From: Silanimonas sp.
GTDB taxonomy: Bacteria > Pseudomonadota > Gammaproteobacteria > Xanthomonadales > Xanthomonadaceae
Direction: 5' to 3'
NCBI RefSeq assembly: GCF_027531545.1
Contig: NZ_JAPZSC010000006.1
Coordinates: forward strand, 552,131-616,130
DNA length: 64,000 nucleotides
Positions 35,634 to 47,257 of this stretch are shown piece by piece; position 1 is the stretch's first letter; every line of letters begins with the position of its first letter. The position numbers were made by a program, and so were the translations under genes. The notes beneath the pieces were generated by a model, which saw only the letters and a list, made by a program, of their open reading frames with translations, was not told where the DNA came from and did not search any database.

Positions 35634-36541
35634 TCGATGGCCTCCCGGGTGCGGCGGGCGGCTTCGGACAGCACGTCCAGCGCCGCGGCATTCTCGGGCG
35701 TCAGTTCGACGAAACGGGTGGTGCCGAAGAAGCGCCGCAGCGCGGGCGCGGCCTCTGGATCGACCGAAGCCTGCAAAAGGACGGCGCGCAGGCGGTCACG
35801 CACGCGCGGATCGAGGTCGGCGCGCACGATCTCCATGGCCCTCGGTGCGCTCATGCTGCGGCCCACGATGCGCAGCGAGGCCGCGCGCGGATCGCGATGC
35901 TTCAGCTCCGCGAAATCAACGTCGCTGAAGGCGCCCGCATCGACGACGCCCTTCATCACCCAGGTGGCGATGTTGGCTTCGGTGTTGCCGAAGACGTAGC
36001 CCACGCCGCCGCTGCGCGGACGATCGGTCGGCGACGGCAGGATCTCCATCGGCACCCCGGCATCGAGCAGGGTGATCGCCGGCAGCAGGTAAGCACTGGT
36101 CGACCCCGGGTTCTGCAAGGCCAGGCGATGGCCGCGCAGGTCGCTGATCGTCCGGATGGGCGAATCGTTGCGGACGAAGATCACCGAGCGGTAATGGCTC
36201 ACGCCGTTGCGTTCGGTCAGCAGCAGCACCGGGGCACTGGCACGGTTGATCAGGGTGAGGCCGGTGGCCGCGGTCTCGGTCACCCAGTCGACGCGCCCGT
36301 GGCGCAGGTAGCTCGTCATCCGCGACGTATCGCGCGCCATCAGGATGCGGCCTTCGCGGATGCCCACGTCGGCCATGCGCGGCACGACGTAGTCGAGCAG
36401 CGGCTTCAACTGGTCGTAGTGACGCTGGGGATCGTCGCTGATGCGTCCGAGAACGAGGACGCCGGGATCGGCCGCGGCGAGGGGCGCCAAAGCCATCAAC
36501 ACCATCGCAGCCACTGCACGAAACCGTTTACGCCCGTCCAT
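35630..36541 (-). CDS. PhnD-like periplasmic substrate-binding protein
   Basis: 303 aa from ATG at 36541 (MDGRKRFRAVAAMVLMALAPLAAADP), which gives a clear signal peptide; the frame is open further upstream. The fold is the phosphate/phosphite/phosphonate-binding type. DDPQRHYDQLKPLLDYVVPRM is near 25-45, and LRGHRLALQNPGSTSAYLLP and DVGAFSDVD-like segments follow (VDAGAFSDVDF). There is no ABC permease or ATPase next to it. It overlaps the GGDEF-EAL gene by ATGA, suggesting a sensory rather than transport role. Confidence 0.87.
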   Translation of the reverse strand: MDGRKRFRAVAAMVLMALAPLAAADPGVLVLGRISDDPQRHYDQLKPLLDYVVPRMADVGIREGRILMARDTSRMTSYLRHGRVDWVTETAATGLTLINRASAPVLLLTERNGVSHYRSVIFVRNDSPIRTISDLRGHRLALQNPGSTSAYLLPAITLLDAGVPMEILPSPTDRPRSGGVGYVFGNTEANIATWVMKGVVDAGAFSDVDFAELKHRDPRAASLRIVGRSMSAPRAMEIVRADLDPRVRDRLRAVLLQASVDPEAAPALRRFFGTTRFVELTPENAAALDVLSEAARRTREAIE

Positions 36542-36590
36542 CCTCAGCCTTGACACCGTGTAACCCGCCGAGTCTGACACGGATTGACGT

Positions 36591-37349
36591 TTATTGTGAC
36601 TTCCTGGCACCGGCCAATCGGGCCATGCGCTGTGCATCCGCAAGAATGCCGTGCAGCACGCGCACTTCGCGCTCGTCCGGCGCGGCGCGCAGGAAGAGGC
36701 GGCGCAGCCGGCGCATCACCGTCACGCCGCTCCGCCCCTTGTGGAAGTCGATGTCGTGGAGGGCCTCGTCGAGGTGCGCGAAGAAGCGCTCCATCTCCTC
36801 GTGCGTGGCCGGCGGGCGCTCGTCAAGCGGATCGCGCGCTGCCTCCACGCCGGCTTCGGCCATGGCCGCAAGGCGTAGCTCGTAGGCCAGCACCTGCACG
36901 GCCTGCGACAAGTTGAGCGAGCTGAAGTCTGGATCGGTGGGAATGCACACGGAGGCATGGCAGAGCTGCAGCTCGGCGTTCTCGAGGCCGGTGCGTTCCG
37001 GGCCGAACACGAGGGCCACATCACCGTGACGGGAGGCCTCCAGCAGTCGAGCGGCCGCTTCCCGCGGCGTGAGCTCGGGCATCGGCACGGCGCGCTGCGT
37101 CGCGGTGCTGCCCAGCACCAGCGTGCAGCCGGCCACGGCCTCGGCCAGGCTGCCGGTGATCCGGGCTCCGTCGAGCAAGTCGTCCGCGCCGGCGGCCAGC
37201 GCCGAGGCCTCGGGATGCGGGAATCTTTCCGGGGCCACGAGGTGCATGGCGCCGAACCCCATGGTCTTCAGCGCGCGGGCCGAGGAACCGATGTTGCGCG
37301 GGTGCTGGGTGCCCACCAGCACCATGCGGACCCGTTCAAGCGCGCGCAA
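36591..37349 (-). CDS. trmJ: tRNA (cytidine/uridine-32-2'-O)-methyltransferase
   Basis: 252 aa when started at TTG 37349, which has GGAGG five bases upstream. A GTG at 37415 would give 274 aa, but E. coli TrmJ begins only ~8 residues before the [16 protein letters not shown] motif, as the TTG start does. The SPOUT knot has [21 protein letters not shown] and [16 protein letters not shown] helical C-terminal extension follows. TrmJ 2'-O-methylates position 32 of the tRNA anticodon loop. It is divergent from suhB. Confidence 0.92.
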   Translation of the reverse strand: MRALERVRMVLVGTQHPRNIGSSARALKTMGFGAMHLVAPERFPHPEASALAAGADDLLDGARITGSLAEAVAGCTLVLGSTATQRAVPMPELTPREAAARLLEASRHGDVALVFGPERTGLENAELQLCHASVCIPTDPDFSSLNLSQAVQVLAYELRLAAMAEAGVEAARDPLDERPPATHEEMERFFAHLDEALHDIDFHKGRSGVTVMRRLRRLFLRAAPDEREVRVLHGILADAQRMARLAGARKSQ

Positions 37350-37354
37350 GGTTG

Positions 37355-37359
37355 CCTCC
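37355..37359 (-). promoter_or_regulatory. Strong ribosome site that selects the TTG start of trmJ
   Basis: GGAGG on the minus strand with 5 bases to the TTG at 37349. No comparable site precedes the GTG at 37415. Confidence 0.7.
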
Positions 37360-37444
37360 GGGGAATCGGTTAAACTCCGCGCCGGCCCGGCAACGACCGG
37401 TCCATCGTTCTTCACACAATCCAGCGGAAAGAGGCGGGCAGCGC

Positions 37445-38278
37445 ATGCAGAACCCTGTCGTCAATGTCATGGTCAAGGCCGCGCGTGCCGCGGGTAACGT
37501 CCTGCTGCGCAACATGTCGCGCCTCGAGAGTCTCAACGTCGTCGAGAAGGCCCGCCAGGATTACGCCAGCGAAGTGGACGGCCTCGCCGAACGCGAAATC
37601 ATACGCGAGCTGAAGCGCGCCTACCCCGACTACGCCATCCTCGGCGAGGAAACCGGCCAGACCGGCAAGGGCCGCTACACCTTCATCGTCGATCCGCTCG
37701 ACGGCACCTCGAACTATCTGCGCGGCATCCCGCACTTCTGCGTGTCGATCGCCCTCGTGGACAACGGCGAACCGACCGACGCGGTGATCTACGACCCGAT
37801 CCGCAACGAGCTGTTCTGCGCCTCGCGCGGCGCCGGTGCGGTGCTCAACGACCGCCGCATCCGCATCAACACGCAGCGCGAAATCGGTGGTGCCGTGCTG
37901 ATCAGCGGCTTCCCGCCGCGCGAGCGCAAGCGCATCGGCCCGCAGCTCAAGTGCATCGAGATGCTCCTGAAGGACGCCGAGGACGTGCGCCGCACCGGTT
38001 CCGCGGCGCTCGACCTGGCGTGGGTCGCGGCGGGTCGCTCCGACGGCTATTTCGAAGCCGGCGTGAAAGCCTGGGACATTGCGGCCGGCATCCTGCTGGT
38101 GCGCGAGGCCGGTGGCCGCGCCTGCGACTTCAAGGGCCGCAACGAGAAGATCCTGTTCGAGGGCCAGTGCATCGCCGGCCCGATGAAGGTCGTCGACGCC
38201 GTGCAGAAGGCGGTGCAGGAATCCGGCTGGCTCGCCAGCTTCGCTCCGCCGCCGCTGAACCCCGACGCCGCGGCCTGA
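37445..38278 (+). CDS. suhB: Inositol-1-monophosphatase family protein SuhB
   Basis: 277 aa. The metal and phosphate motifs [14 protein letters not shown] and [18 protein letters not shown] are all present, and [20 protein letters not shown] matches the SuhB N-terminus. SuhB has inositol-phosphatase activity and in E. coli belongs to the rRNA antitermination complex. The promoter region shared with trmJ contains TTAAACT near 37370, a possible -10. It ends 10 bases from the convergent sensor gene. Confidence 0.95.
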   Translation: MQNPVVNVMVKAARAAGNVLLRNMSRLESLNVVEKARQDYASEVDGLAEREIIRELKRAYPDYAILGEETGQTGKGRYTFIVDPLDGTSNYLRGIPHFCVSIALVDNGEPTDAVIYDPIRNELFCASRGAGAVLNDRRIRINTQREIGGAVLISGFPPRERKRIGPQLKCIEMLLKDAEDVRRTGSAALDLAWVAAGRSDGYFEAGVKAWDIAAGILLVREAGGRACDFKGRNEKILFEGQCIAGPMKVVDAVQKAVQESGWLASFAPPPLNPDAAA

Positions 38279-38288
38279 GCGGTCCGCC

Positions 38289-41200
38289 TCAGCGCGCCTT
38301 CGAAGCGATCAGGTGCGCCAGGCGGTCGGTGTTGAGGTTGCTCGCCAGGCGGAGCTCGCCGGAGGTGATCATCCTCGGCATGCGCTTCATCAACCACGCG
38401 AGGTCGGCGTCCGGCGGTAGGGCGACGTTCGGCATCAGGCCCAGCCAGCCGTTCCGCCCGCCCTGCTTCACCGTGTAGAGCGCGAGGTCGGCCAAGGCCA
38501 CCACGGCCTCCCAGCCCAGCGCCTGCGGCGAGGCCGCATCCCACGGCAGCGGCGCCCAGCCGATGCTCGCCGTGAGCGGCAGTGGCGTGCCGTTGTGGAT
38601 GAAGGGCTCCCCGGCGATGGCATCACGGACCCGCTCCGCCAACTCGGCCGCGCGTTCGCGCTGCGTGTCGCGGGCGACCACGAGGAACTCCTCGCCGCCC
38701 CAACGCACCAGGTGGTCGCTCGCCCGGAACACGGCGCGCAGGCGCTCCGCGAACTGCCGCAACAGTTCGTCGCCGGCCGCGTGACCGTGGCGGTCGTTGA
38801 CCTCCTTGAAGTGGTCGACGTCGATCAGGAACACCACCATGTCGTTCGCCGCTTCGGCAGCGGGCGGGTGCGCCTTGCGCCGGACCCAGAGCGCCATCTC
38901 CGAGGCCATCTGCAGCGACATGAAGCGGCGGTTGCGCAAGCCCGTGAGCGGGTCGGTGAGGCTGGCCTCCTCGAACTCGCGGGTCCGCACGCGCAGTGCT
39001 TCGGAAAGCACGCGGAGTTCCGCCGTGCGCCGTTCCACTTCGCGTTCGAGCGTCATCCGCGCCCGCTCGAGGACCCGCGTGCGCCAGCGCACCAGCAGGG
39101 TCGTGGCGAGGGCCGCGAGGGCGAAGGCGAGCAGCACGAATGCCGGCGTTTGCCACCAGCGCGGCTCGACGATGACCGTCAACGCTTCCCGTGCCTCGCT
39201 CCACTCGCCGCTGCGGTTGCCGCCCTGAACATAGAACTGGTAGCGGCCCGGCCAGAGGTTGCCGTATGCGGCCACGCGGCTCTCGTGGCTCGCCTCCACC
39301 CACTCCCGGTCCACGCCTTCCAGGCGATAGCGATGCAGGTTTCGCGTGGCGGCGCTGTAGTCCAGCGAGGCGAACTCGATGGTGAATCCGCGCCCGCCGG
39401 CCGGAACGAGGAATTCGCGGGCCATCGGACCGACCGGTTGTCGCCGGCCATCCACGTAGACATCCGTCACCACCACCGGTGGCGCGAAGGACCAGGGCAC
39501 GAAGGCCTCCGGCGTCACCACCAGCACGCCCTCACGGCCTCCGTACGCCAGGCGGCCGTCGCCGAAGCGGGCGTAGGAGCGGAACCACCCCGTCCCCACC
39601 TGTGCGCCATCGATCGGCAGCAGGTGGCGGAACCGGTCGGTGGCCGGATCGTAGAGGGCGCGCTGGCTCCAGATCCGGCCGTCCGCGTCGTCGAACAGGT
39701 TGGCGCCGAAGCTCACGCCACCCTCGCCGTGGCGGGCGCTGATGATCTCGAAATCGACCGCGGCGTCCGCCCGGCCGATGGCGCGGTGCAGTCCGTCGGC
39801 ATCCACCCAGAGCCGGCCCTGCCGATCGACGAGCACGCCATTGACGTCGAAGGCGTGCACCTCGCCGTCCAGGCGCGTCTCGACGCGGCGCAGCGTCCGC
39901 TGCACCGTATCCAGCCAGAACAGGCCGGAACTGCCGCCAACCCACGCCCCGCCGGCATCGAAGGCCAGTGCCTCGACGCTGCCTTCGACGCGACGACCGT
40001 CGGGGGCATCGATGCGTTGCGGCGTGCCGCCCTCGGAATCGACGGCGAACAGGCCATCGGCGGTGCCCACCCAAAGGCCGCCGTCGGCCGCCGGCCACAA
40101 GCGACGCACCGCGGAACCCTCGAGGAACTCGGGGCCCGCCACGCGCTGGAATTCCGCCCGGCCGCTGCGACGCAGGAAGAGCCCGCGTTCGGTCCCGACC
40201 CACAGGCTGCCATCCACCCCGGCCGCCACGCCTGACGGTTGGTCGCCCTGGAAGGCAACAGCCTCGGAGCCGCCAGGCCGCAGGAGCTCGCGCAAGGCGA
40301 GATCGGGGCCCATGCGCGCCACGCCCACACCGGCCAGACCCAGCCACAGACCGCCCTCGCCGTCCTCGCCCATGGTCAGCACGTTGAACTGGGCCATCGC
40401 CGGATCGACGCCGGGCTGGTAGCGCCGGCTCAGCAGCCCTCGTGGCCGCGGATCGGTGCGCTGCACGCCACCACCGAAGCTGCCCACCCAGAGCAGGCCG
40501 GAGTCGTCGACCAGCAGCGCGCGCACCTCGGCCGGATCCAGCCCGAGGGCCTGGCCCGGCACGGCGCGGATAGGCCGCAGCAGGCGCGCGTCCTCGGCCG
40601 CATGCACATCGATGCCGCCGGGGTGACCCACCCACACCTCGCCCGGCAGCGGCTCGGCCACCGTGCTGATGCCGGTGCCCAACCAGCGCCGCACCGCCCC
40701 AGGGGACGGCACGCCGGCAGCGGTGGCCACCGCGTAGGGCAGCACCGCGACCTGGCCCTGCTGCGCCCCTACCCAGAGGTCGCCGGACGCGACCTGGGCG
40801 ATGGCGCGGATGCGCGCATTGGCGAAGCCCAGTGGATCGCCCTCGTCGGAAAGCACCCGTTCGAAGACTTCCGTCCCCGCCCGGCGTCGCACGAGGCCCC
40901 GCCAGGTCCCCACCCACAGATGGCCGTCGCGATCGACATGCATCGCCGAGATGCGGTCATCGGGCAAGGAGGTCGGCGATGCCGGGTCGTGGCGCCAGAC
41001 GTCGGAGCGGCGCCTGCTTGGATCGAGCCGGGTCAGACCGCCGCCCGTCGAACCGATCCACAGCCCCCCTTCGGCATCGTCGGCCAACGCACGGATGGGC
41101 AGCAGTCGAACCCCCTCCGCCTCGCCGAAGCGCTCGAAGCGATCGGTCACGGGGTCGTAGCGCGCCACGCCCTCGGATTCGGTGCCCACCCAGATGCGCC

Positions 41201-41567
41201 CATCGCGGGCGCGATGCACCACGCGCACCACGTTGCCGGGAAGGCTGGCAGGGTCGTCAGGTTGCGTCTGGTAGAGGCGGAAGCGGTAGCCGTCGTAGCG
41301 CACGAGGCCACCCGTGGTGGCGATCCACAGCAGGCCCTCACCGCCCTGCGCGAGGCCGGTCACGACCCCTTCCGGCACCTGCTCGACGTCGCCGACGCGC
41401 TCGAACATCAGCGGCATCGCCGGGGCCACGGGCGCCGAGGCCGAGGGCATCGCGCCGATGAGGCCGAACGCGAGGACCAGGCCACGGAGCGCACGCCGCC
41501 ACGCGGGCAAGCGCCGCGCCACGCCCCATCGCTCCGAACCACCTGTCCACGCCGAGCGTTCCGCCAT
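38289..41567 (-). CDS. Second propeller-domain diguanylate cyclase
   Basis: 1092 aa from ATG at 41567 with GGAGGGG upstream. Same architecture as the gene at 18103: signal segment (~27-46), beta-propeller repeats (LLWIATTGGLVRYDGY; RIWVGTESEGVARYD; HLWVGTWRGLV), Y_Y_Y domain (~720-785), TM (~802-825), coiled coil, GGDEF (~867 on). The catalytic GGEEF is near 955 and the I-site is RASD, so it should be an active, feedback-inhibited cyclase. The ligand of the propeller is unknown. The two proteins differ strongly in the propeller, so they probably sense different things. Confidence 0.93.
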   Translation of the reverse strand: MAERSAWTGGSERWGVARRLPAWRRALRGLVLAFGLIGAMPSASAPVAPAMPLMFERVGDVEQVPEGVVTGLAQGGEGLLWIATTGGLVRYDGYRFRLYQTQPDDPASLPGNVVRVVHRARDGRIWVGTESEGVARYDPVTDRFERFGEAEGVRLLPIRALADDAEGGLWIGSTGGGLTRLDPSRRRSDVWRHDPASPTSLPDDRISAMHVDRDGHLWVGTWRGLVRRRAGTEVFERVLSDEGDPLGFANARIRAIAQVASGDLWVGAQQGQVAVLPYAVATAAGVPSPGAVRRWLGTGISTVAEPLPGEVWVGHPGGIDVHAAEDARLLRPIRAVPGQALGLDPAEVRALLVDDSGLLWVGSFGGGVQRTDPRPRGLLSRRYQPGVDPAMAQFNVLTMGEDGEGGLWLGLAGVGVARMGPDLALRELLRPGGSEAVAFQGDQPSGVAAGVDGSLWVGTERGLFLRRSGRAEFQRVAGPEFLEGSAVRRLWPAADGGLWVGTADGLFAVDSEGGTPQRIDAPDGRRVEGSVEALAFDAGGAWVGGSSGLFWLDTVQRTLRRVETRLDGEVHAFDVNGVLVDRQGRLWVDADGLHRAIGRADAAVDFEIISARHGEGGVSFGANLFDDADGRIWSQRALYDPATDRFRHLLPIDGAQVGTGWFRSYARFGDGRLAYGGREGVLVVTPEAFVPWSFAPPVVVTDVYVDGRRQPVGPMAREFLVPAGGRGFTIEFASLDYSAATRNLHRYRLEGVDREWVEASHESRVAAYGNLWPGRYQFYVQGGNRSGEWSEAREALTVIVEPRWWQTPAFVLLAFALAALATTLLVRWRTRVLERARMTLEREVERRTAELRVLSEALRVRTREFEEASLTDPLTGLRNRRFMSLQMASEMALWVRRKAHPPAAEAANDMVVFLIDVDHFKEVNDRHGHAAGDELLRQFAERLRAVFRASDHLVRWGGEEFLVVARDTQRERAAELAERVRDAIAGEPFIHNGTPLPLTASIGWAPLPWDAASPQALGWEAVVALADLALYTVKQGGRNGWLGLMPNVALPPDADLAWLMKRMPRMITSGELRLASNLNTDRLAHLIASKAR

Positions 41568-41610
41568 CCTCGCCCCTCCGCGCCGAGGGCGTCACTGTAC
41601 CCGGAACGAC

Positions 41611-41638
41611 GAAGGCCGCGGATCACTCCGCGGCCTTC
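41611..41638 (-). terminator. Hairpin after secF, likely terminator
   Basis: Perfect 11-bp stem GAAGGCCGCGG (41611-41621) with CCGCGGCCTTC (41628-41638) and a 6-base loop, 22 bases past the secF stop. There is no long T tract on either strand, so termination may be partial. It also insulates the start region of the sensor gene. Confidence 0.6.
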
Positions 41639-41660
41639 GAATGCGAAACCATGCAACCGA

Positions 41661-42623
41661 TCAGGGACGGCGATCGAGCTCGCTGTCGTCCTTCGCCTTC
41701 GGCAGCAGGTCCTGCTTGGTGACGTTCAGCCAGATCAGCAGCGGGCAGGCCACGAAGATCGAGGACAGCGTGCCGATGATGATGCCGAGCATCTGCGCTT
41801 CGGCCATGCCCTCGAGGCTCGCGCCGCCGTACAGGTAGAGCGCCAGCACGGTGAGGAAGGCCACGACCGAGGTGATGATCGTGCGCGAAAGGGTCTGGTT
41901 GATCGAGCGGTTGAGCACCTCGTTGGCGCTCACATGGTGCAGGCCGCGGAAGTTCTCGCGCACGCGGTCGAACACCACGATGGTGTCGTTGATCGAGTAA
42001 CCCATCACCGACAGCACGCCGGCCAGCACGATCAGGTCGAACTCGTGCTGCGTCAGCGCGAACCAGCCCACCACCAGCACCACGTCGTGCAGGGTCGTGA
42101 TGATGGCCGCCACGGCGAACTTCCACTCGAAGCGGAAGGTGATGTAGAGGAGGAAGCCGACGATCACGAAGAACATCGCCAGGACGCCGTTCTCGGCCAG
42201 CTCCTTGCCCACCTGCGGGCCGACGAAATCCGAGCGCACGACCGTCACGCTGTTGCCGGGCTCGCCGAGCAGGTCGGCGATCGCGCCGCCGGTCGCCGCC
42301 GCGCTTTCCTGGAGCGCCGCTTCGCCCGCCTCGGCGTCGCGCGGCTGCAGGCGCACGACGATGTCGTTGGCCGCACCGAAGGTCTGCACCACCGGGTTGC
42401 TGTAGCCGGCGCCTTCAAGAGCAGCGCGGACGAGCTCCAGGTCAGGCTCCTTCTCGAACTTCAGTTCGGCGACGGTGCCGCCGGTGAAGTCGAGCGCGAA
42501 GTTGAAGCCCTTCATCGGGATCAGCACCAGGGCCGCGACCATCAGCGCGAGGGCGATGGCCAGCGACGGCAGGCGCCAGCGCAGGATGTCGTAGTTCGTA
42601 TCGAACGGGATGAGTCGGAACAC
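41661..42623 (-). CDS. secF: Protein translocase subunit SecF
   Basis: 320 aa, GTG start (MFRLIPFDTNYDILRWR). It has six membrane segments. NFALDFTGGTVAELKF is the D-type motif, and VVGWFALTQHEFDLIVLAGVLSVMGYSINDTIVVFDRVREN is the conserved SecF membrane core in outline (GYSINDTIVVFDR). SecDF uses the proton gradient to pull preproteins out of the periplasmic side. It lies 13 bases after secD. Confidence 0.97.
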   Translation of the reverse strand: MFRLIPFDTNYDILRWRLPSLAIALALMVAALVLIPMKGFNFALDFTGGTVAELKFEKEPDLELVRAALEGAGYSNPVVQTFGAANDIVVRLQPRDAEAGEAALQESAAATGGAIADLLGEPGNSVTVVRSDFVGPQVGKELAENGVLAMFFVIVGFLLYITFRFEWKFAVAAIITTLHDVVLVVGWFALTQHEFDLIVLAGVLSVMGYSINDTIVVFDRVRENFRGLHHVSANEVLNRSINQTLSRTIITSVVAFLTVLALYLYGGASLEGMAEAQMLGIIIGTLSSIFVACPLLIWLNVTKQDLLPKAKDDSELDRRP

Positions 42624-42636
42624 GGGGAAACTCCGG

Positions 42637-44514
42637 TCAGATCGCCAGGCCGGCCAGCTTGCGGCGGCGGCCGTAGATGAGGGTGGCGACGCCGCGCGAC
42701 ACCGACACCGCGGTGTACATCGAGGTCAGGATGCCGATGATCAGCGAGAGGGCGAAGCCCTTCACCGGGCCGGTGCCGAAAACGAACAGCGCGATGCCCG
42801 CGAGCAGCGCGGTGACGTTGGCGTCGGCGATGGTGCCCGAGGCCTTCTCGTAGCCGGTGGCGATGGCGTTCAGCGGCGTGTTTCCGGCGCGCAGTTCCTC
42901 GCGGATGCGTTCGTTGATCAGCACGTTGGCGTCGACCGAGAGGCCGACGGTGAGCGCGATGCCGGCGAGGCCGGGCAGCGAGAGCGTGGCGCCGATGATC
43001 GACATCACCGCCACCAGCATCAGCAGGTTGAGCAGCAGGGCGATGTTGGTGATGACGCCGAACATCCGGTAGTAGATGACGAAGAACACCAGCACCAGCA
43101 CGAACGAAGCGGCGATCGACTCGAGGCCACGGGCGATGTTCTCGGCGCCGAGCGACGGGCCGATGATGCGCTCCTCGGCGAACTCCATCGGCGCGGCCAG
43201 CGCACCCGAACGGAGCAGCAGGGCAAGCTGCTGCGCTTCCTGCGGGCTCTCGAGGCCGGTGGTCTGGAAGTTGCGGCTGAACACGCCGCGGATCGAGGCG
43301 AGGCTGATGACCTCTTCCGTCACCTTGGTGCCGCGCACTTCCTTGCCGTCGACGATGCGCACTTCCGGCACGCGCTCGATGTACACCACCGCCATCGGCT
43401 TACCGACGTTCTGCGAGGTGAAATCGAACATGCGCTGGCCGGCCGAGGCGTTCAGCGTGACCGACACGCCCGGGGTGCCCGTCTCCGGGTCGGTGATCGA
43501 GGTGGCGGCCACGAGCTGGTCGCCGGCGGCGATCACGCGCTTGGCCAGCACCACCGGGATGCGGCTGCCGTCCGGATTGCGCTCGCGCATGTAGTAGATG
43601 CGGCCTTCCGGCGGCACGCGGCCGCTGCGCTCGGCTTCGATCGCGTCGGTGGCCGTCAACAGGGCGGCGCGGTACTCCAGCGTCGCGGTCGCACCGATCA
43701 CGCGCTTGGCCAGGGCCGTGTCCTGCACGCCCGGGAGCTGCACGACGATGCGCGAATCACCCTGGCGGGTGACGATCGGCTCGGCCACGCCCAGCGCGTT
43801 GATGCGGTTGCGCAGGATCGAGACGTTCTGGTTGATGGTCTCGGTAAGCAGGGCCTGCAGCGCGGCAGGCGCGATGCTGGCGGTGAAGCCCGGGCCGGCG
43901 CTGCCACGGAGCGGCTGCAGCTGCAGTTCGGGGGCGTCCACGGCGACGACGCTGAGCGCCTTCGACAGGTCCTCGGCGCGGGACAGGCGCACGATGATGT
44001 CGTTCGGACGGACCGTCACTTCCTGCGACGGGATCTTCTGCTCGCGCAGCACCACGCGGATCTGTTCGGCGTAGCTGTTTTCGCGCTTCTCGAGGGCGGC
44101 CTTCTGGTCGACCTGGAGCAGGAAGTGCACGCCGCCCTGCAGGTCGAGGCCGAGGCGCATCGGGCTGGCGCCGAAGGCGTCCAGCCAACCGGGCACGGTC
44201 GACACGAGGTTCTGCGCCACGGTGTAGCCCTGCTCCAGCGCGGGGCGCAGCAGCTCGGCCGCACGGAGCTGGTCGGCGGCATCGAGGCGAACGAGCAGGC
44301 TGTCGCCTTCCTTCTGCACCGACTTCGTCGCGACTCCGGCCTCCTTCAGCAGGGCCTCCACGCGGGCGTCGAGCGCGTCGTCGACGGCGAAGCCGCGGTT
44401 CGCGGTGATCTGCACCGCCGCGTCCTGCGGATAGAGGTTGGGGAGTGCGTAGAGCGCGCTGGCGAGCAGCACGATCAGGGCGACGACGTATTTCCAGCGG
44501 GCGTATTCGAGCAT
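42637..44514 (-). CDS. secD: Protein translocase subunit SecD
   Basis: 625 aa (E. coli 615). MLEYARWKYVVALIVLLAS gives TM1. RLGLDLQGGVHFLLQVD is the D1 motif, a large periplasmic head follows, then five membrane helices with GLSVDANVLINERIREE (D5 motif) near the end. It partners with SecF and YajC. A terminator-like hairpin lies between yajC and this gene. Confidence 0.97.
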   Translation of the reverse strand: MLEYARWKYVVALIVLLASALYALPNLYPQDAAVQITANRGFAVDDALDARVEALLKEAGVATKSVQKEGDSLLVRLDAADQLRAAELLRPALEQGYTVAQNLVSTVPGWLDAFGASPMRLGLDLQGGVHFLLQVDQKAALEKRENSYAEQIRVVLREQKIPSQEVTVRPNDIIVRLSRAEDLSKALSVVAVDAPELQLQPLRGSAGPGFTASIAPAALQALLTETINQNVSILRNRINALGVAEPIVTRQGDSRIVVQLPGVQDTALAKRVIGATATLEYRAALLTATDAIEAERSGRVPPEGRIYYMRERNPDGSRIPVVLAKRVIAAGDQLVAATSITDPETGTPGVSVTLNASAGQRMFDFTSQNVGKPMAVVYIERVPEVRIVDGKEVRGTKVTEEVISLASIRGVFSRNFQTTGLESPQEAQQLALLLRSGALAAPMEFAEERIIGPSLGAENIARGLESIAASFVLVLVFFVIYYRMFGVITNIALLLNLLMLVAVMSIIGATLSLPGLAGIALTVGLSVDANVLINERIREELRAGNTPLNAIATGYEKASGTIADANVTALLAGIALFVFGTGPVKGFALSLIIGILTSMYTAVSVSRGVATLIYGRRRKLAGLAI

Positions 44515-44545
44515 GGCGTCACTTCAGGCCGGCGGGGCGCCGACC

Positions 44546-44567
44546 AAAAAGCCGGCATGAAGCCGGC
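44546..44567 (-). terminator. Terminator-like hairpin between yajC and secD
   Basis: On the minus strand GCCGGC-TTCAT-GCCGGC (44551-44567) is followed by five T residues. It stands between two genes that are normally cotranscribed, so it may cause partial attenuation of secDF. GCCGGC is itself palindromic, which weakens the structural call. Confidence 0.5.
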
Positions 44568-44580
44568 GTGATGGGGGCGA

Positions 44581-44925
44581 TCAGAGGGACTTCAAGGTGC
44601 CCTTGGGCAGGACGGCGTTGATGGCGCCCTTCTGCAGCTTCACCTTGGTGCCTTCGGCGATCTCGACGGTGATGAAGCTCTCACCCACCTCGTCGATGCG
44701 GCCGGCGATGCCGCCGCTGGTCACGACCTCGTCGCCCTTCGCCAGCTTCTCGACCATCTGGCGGTGTTCCTTCTGCCGCTTCATCTGCGGGCGGATCATC
44801 ATGAAATACATCAGCACGAACACCGCGCCGAGCATGATGACGCTGGGCCACGGGCTCGGCTGGGCGGGGACACCGGCGGCGGCCTGGGCGTGGGCGGCGG
44901 GGATCAGCAGGTCGAGCAGGGACAT
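44581..44925 (-). CDS. yajC: Preprotein translocase accessory subunit YajC
   Basis: 114 aa from ATG at 44925 (MSLLDLLIPAAHAQAA). A single membrane segment (~30-50; SVIMLGAVFVLMYFMMIRPQ) is followed by KRQKEHRQMVEKLAKGDEVVTSGGI, the conserved YajC cytoplasmic part. It binds SecDF. The gene order queA-tgt-yajC-secD-secF is conserved in gammaproteobacteria. Confidence 0.96.
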   Translation of the reverse strand: MSLLDLLIPAAHAQAAAGVPAQPSPWPSVIMLGAVFVLMYFMMIRPQMKRQKEHRQMVEKLAKGDEVVTSGGIAGRIDEVGESFITVEIAEGTKVKLQKGAINAVLPKGTLKSL

Positions 44926-44978
44926 GGTGTTGGGATTCCTGAAGGCCAAACAGCCGCGGAGTATGCCACGGCGGGCGT

Positions 44979-47137
<2,159 letters not shown>

Positions 47138-47257
47138 CGGATCGGCTTGACAGGCCGGCCCTCCAGCGGGCGCCTCGCGGCGCGGGGGCGTGATTGTATG
47201 ACGTTGGGACGGCAACGCAGACTCGGCCCGCCACCCCCAACCTGCCCAGGAGCCCCC

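Noticed and set aside
38595..40235. 546-codon open frame antisense to the propeller sensor
   Set aside because: Shadow frame with His/Arg-rich low-complexity composition and no ribosome site; the minus strand has clear domains.
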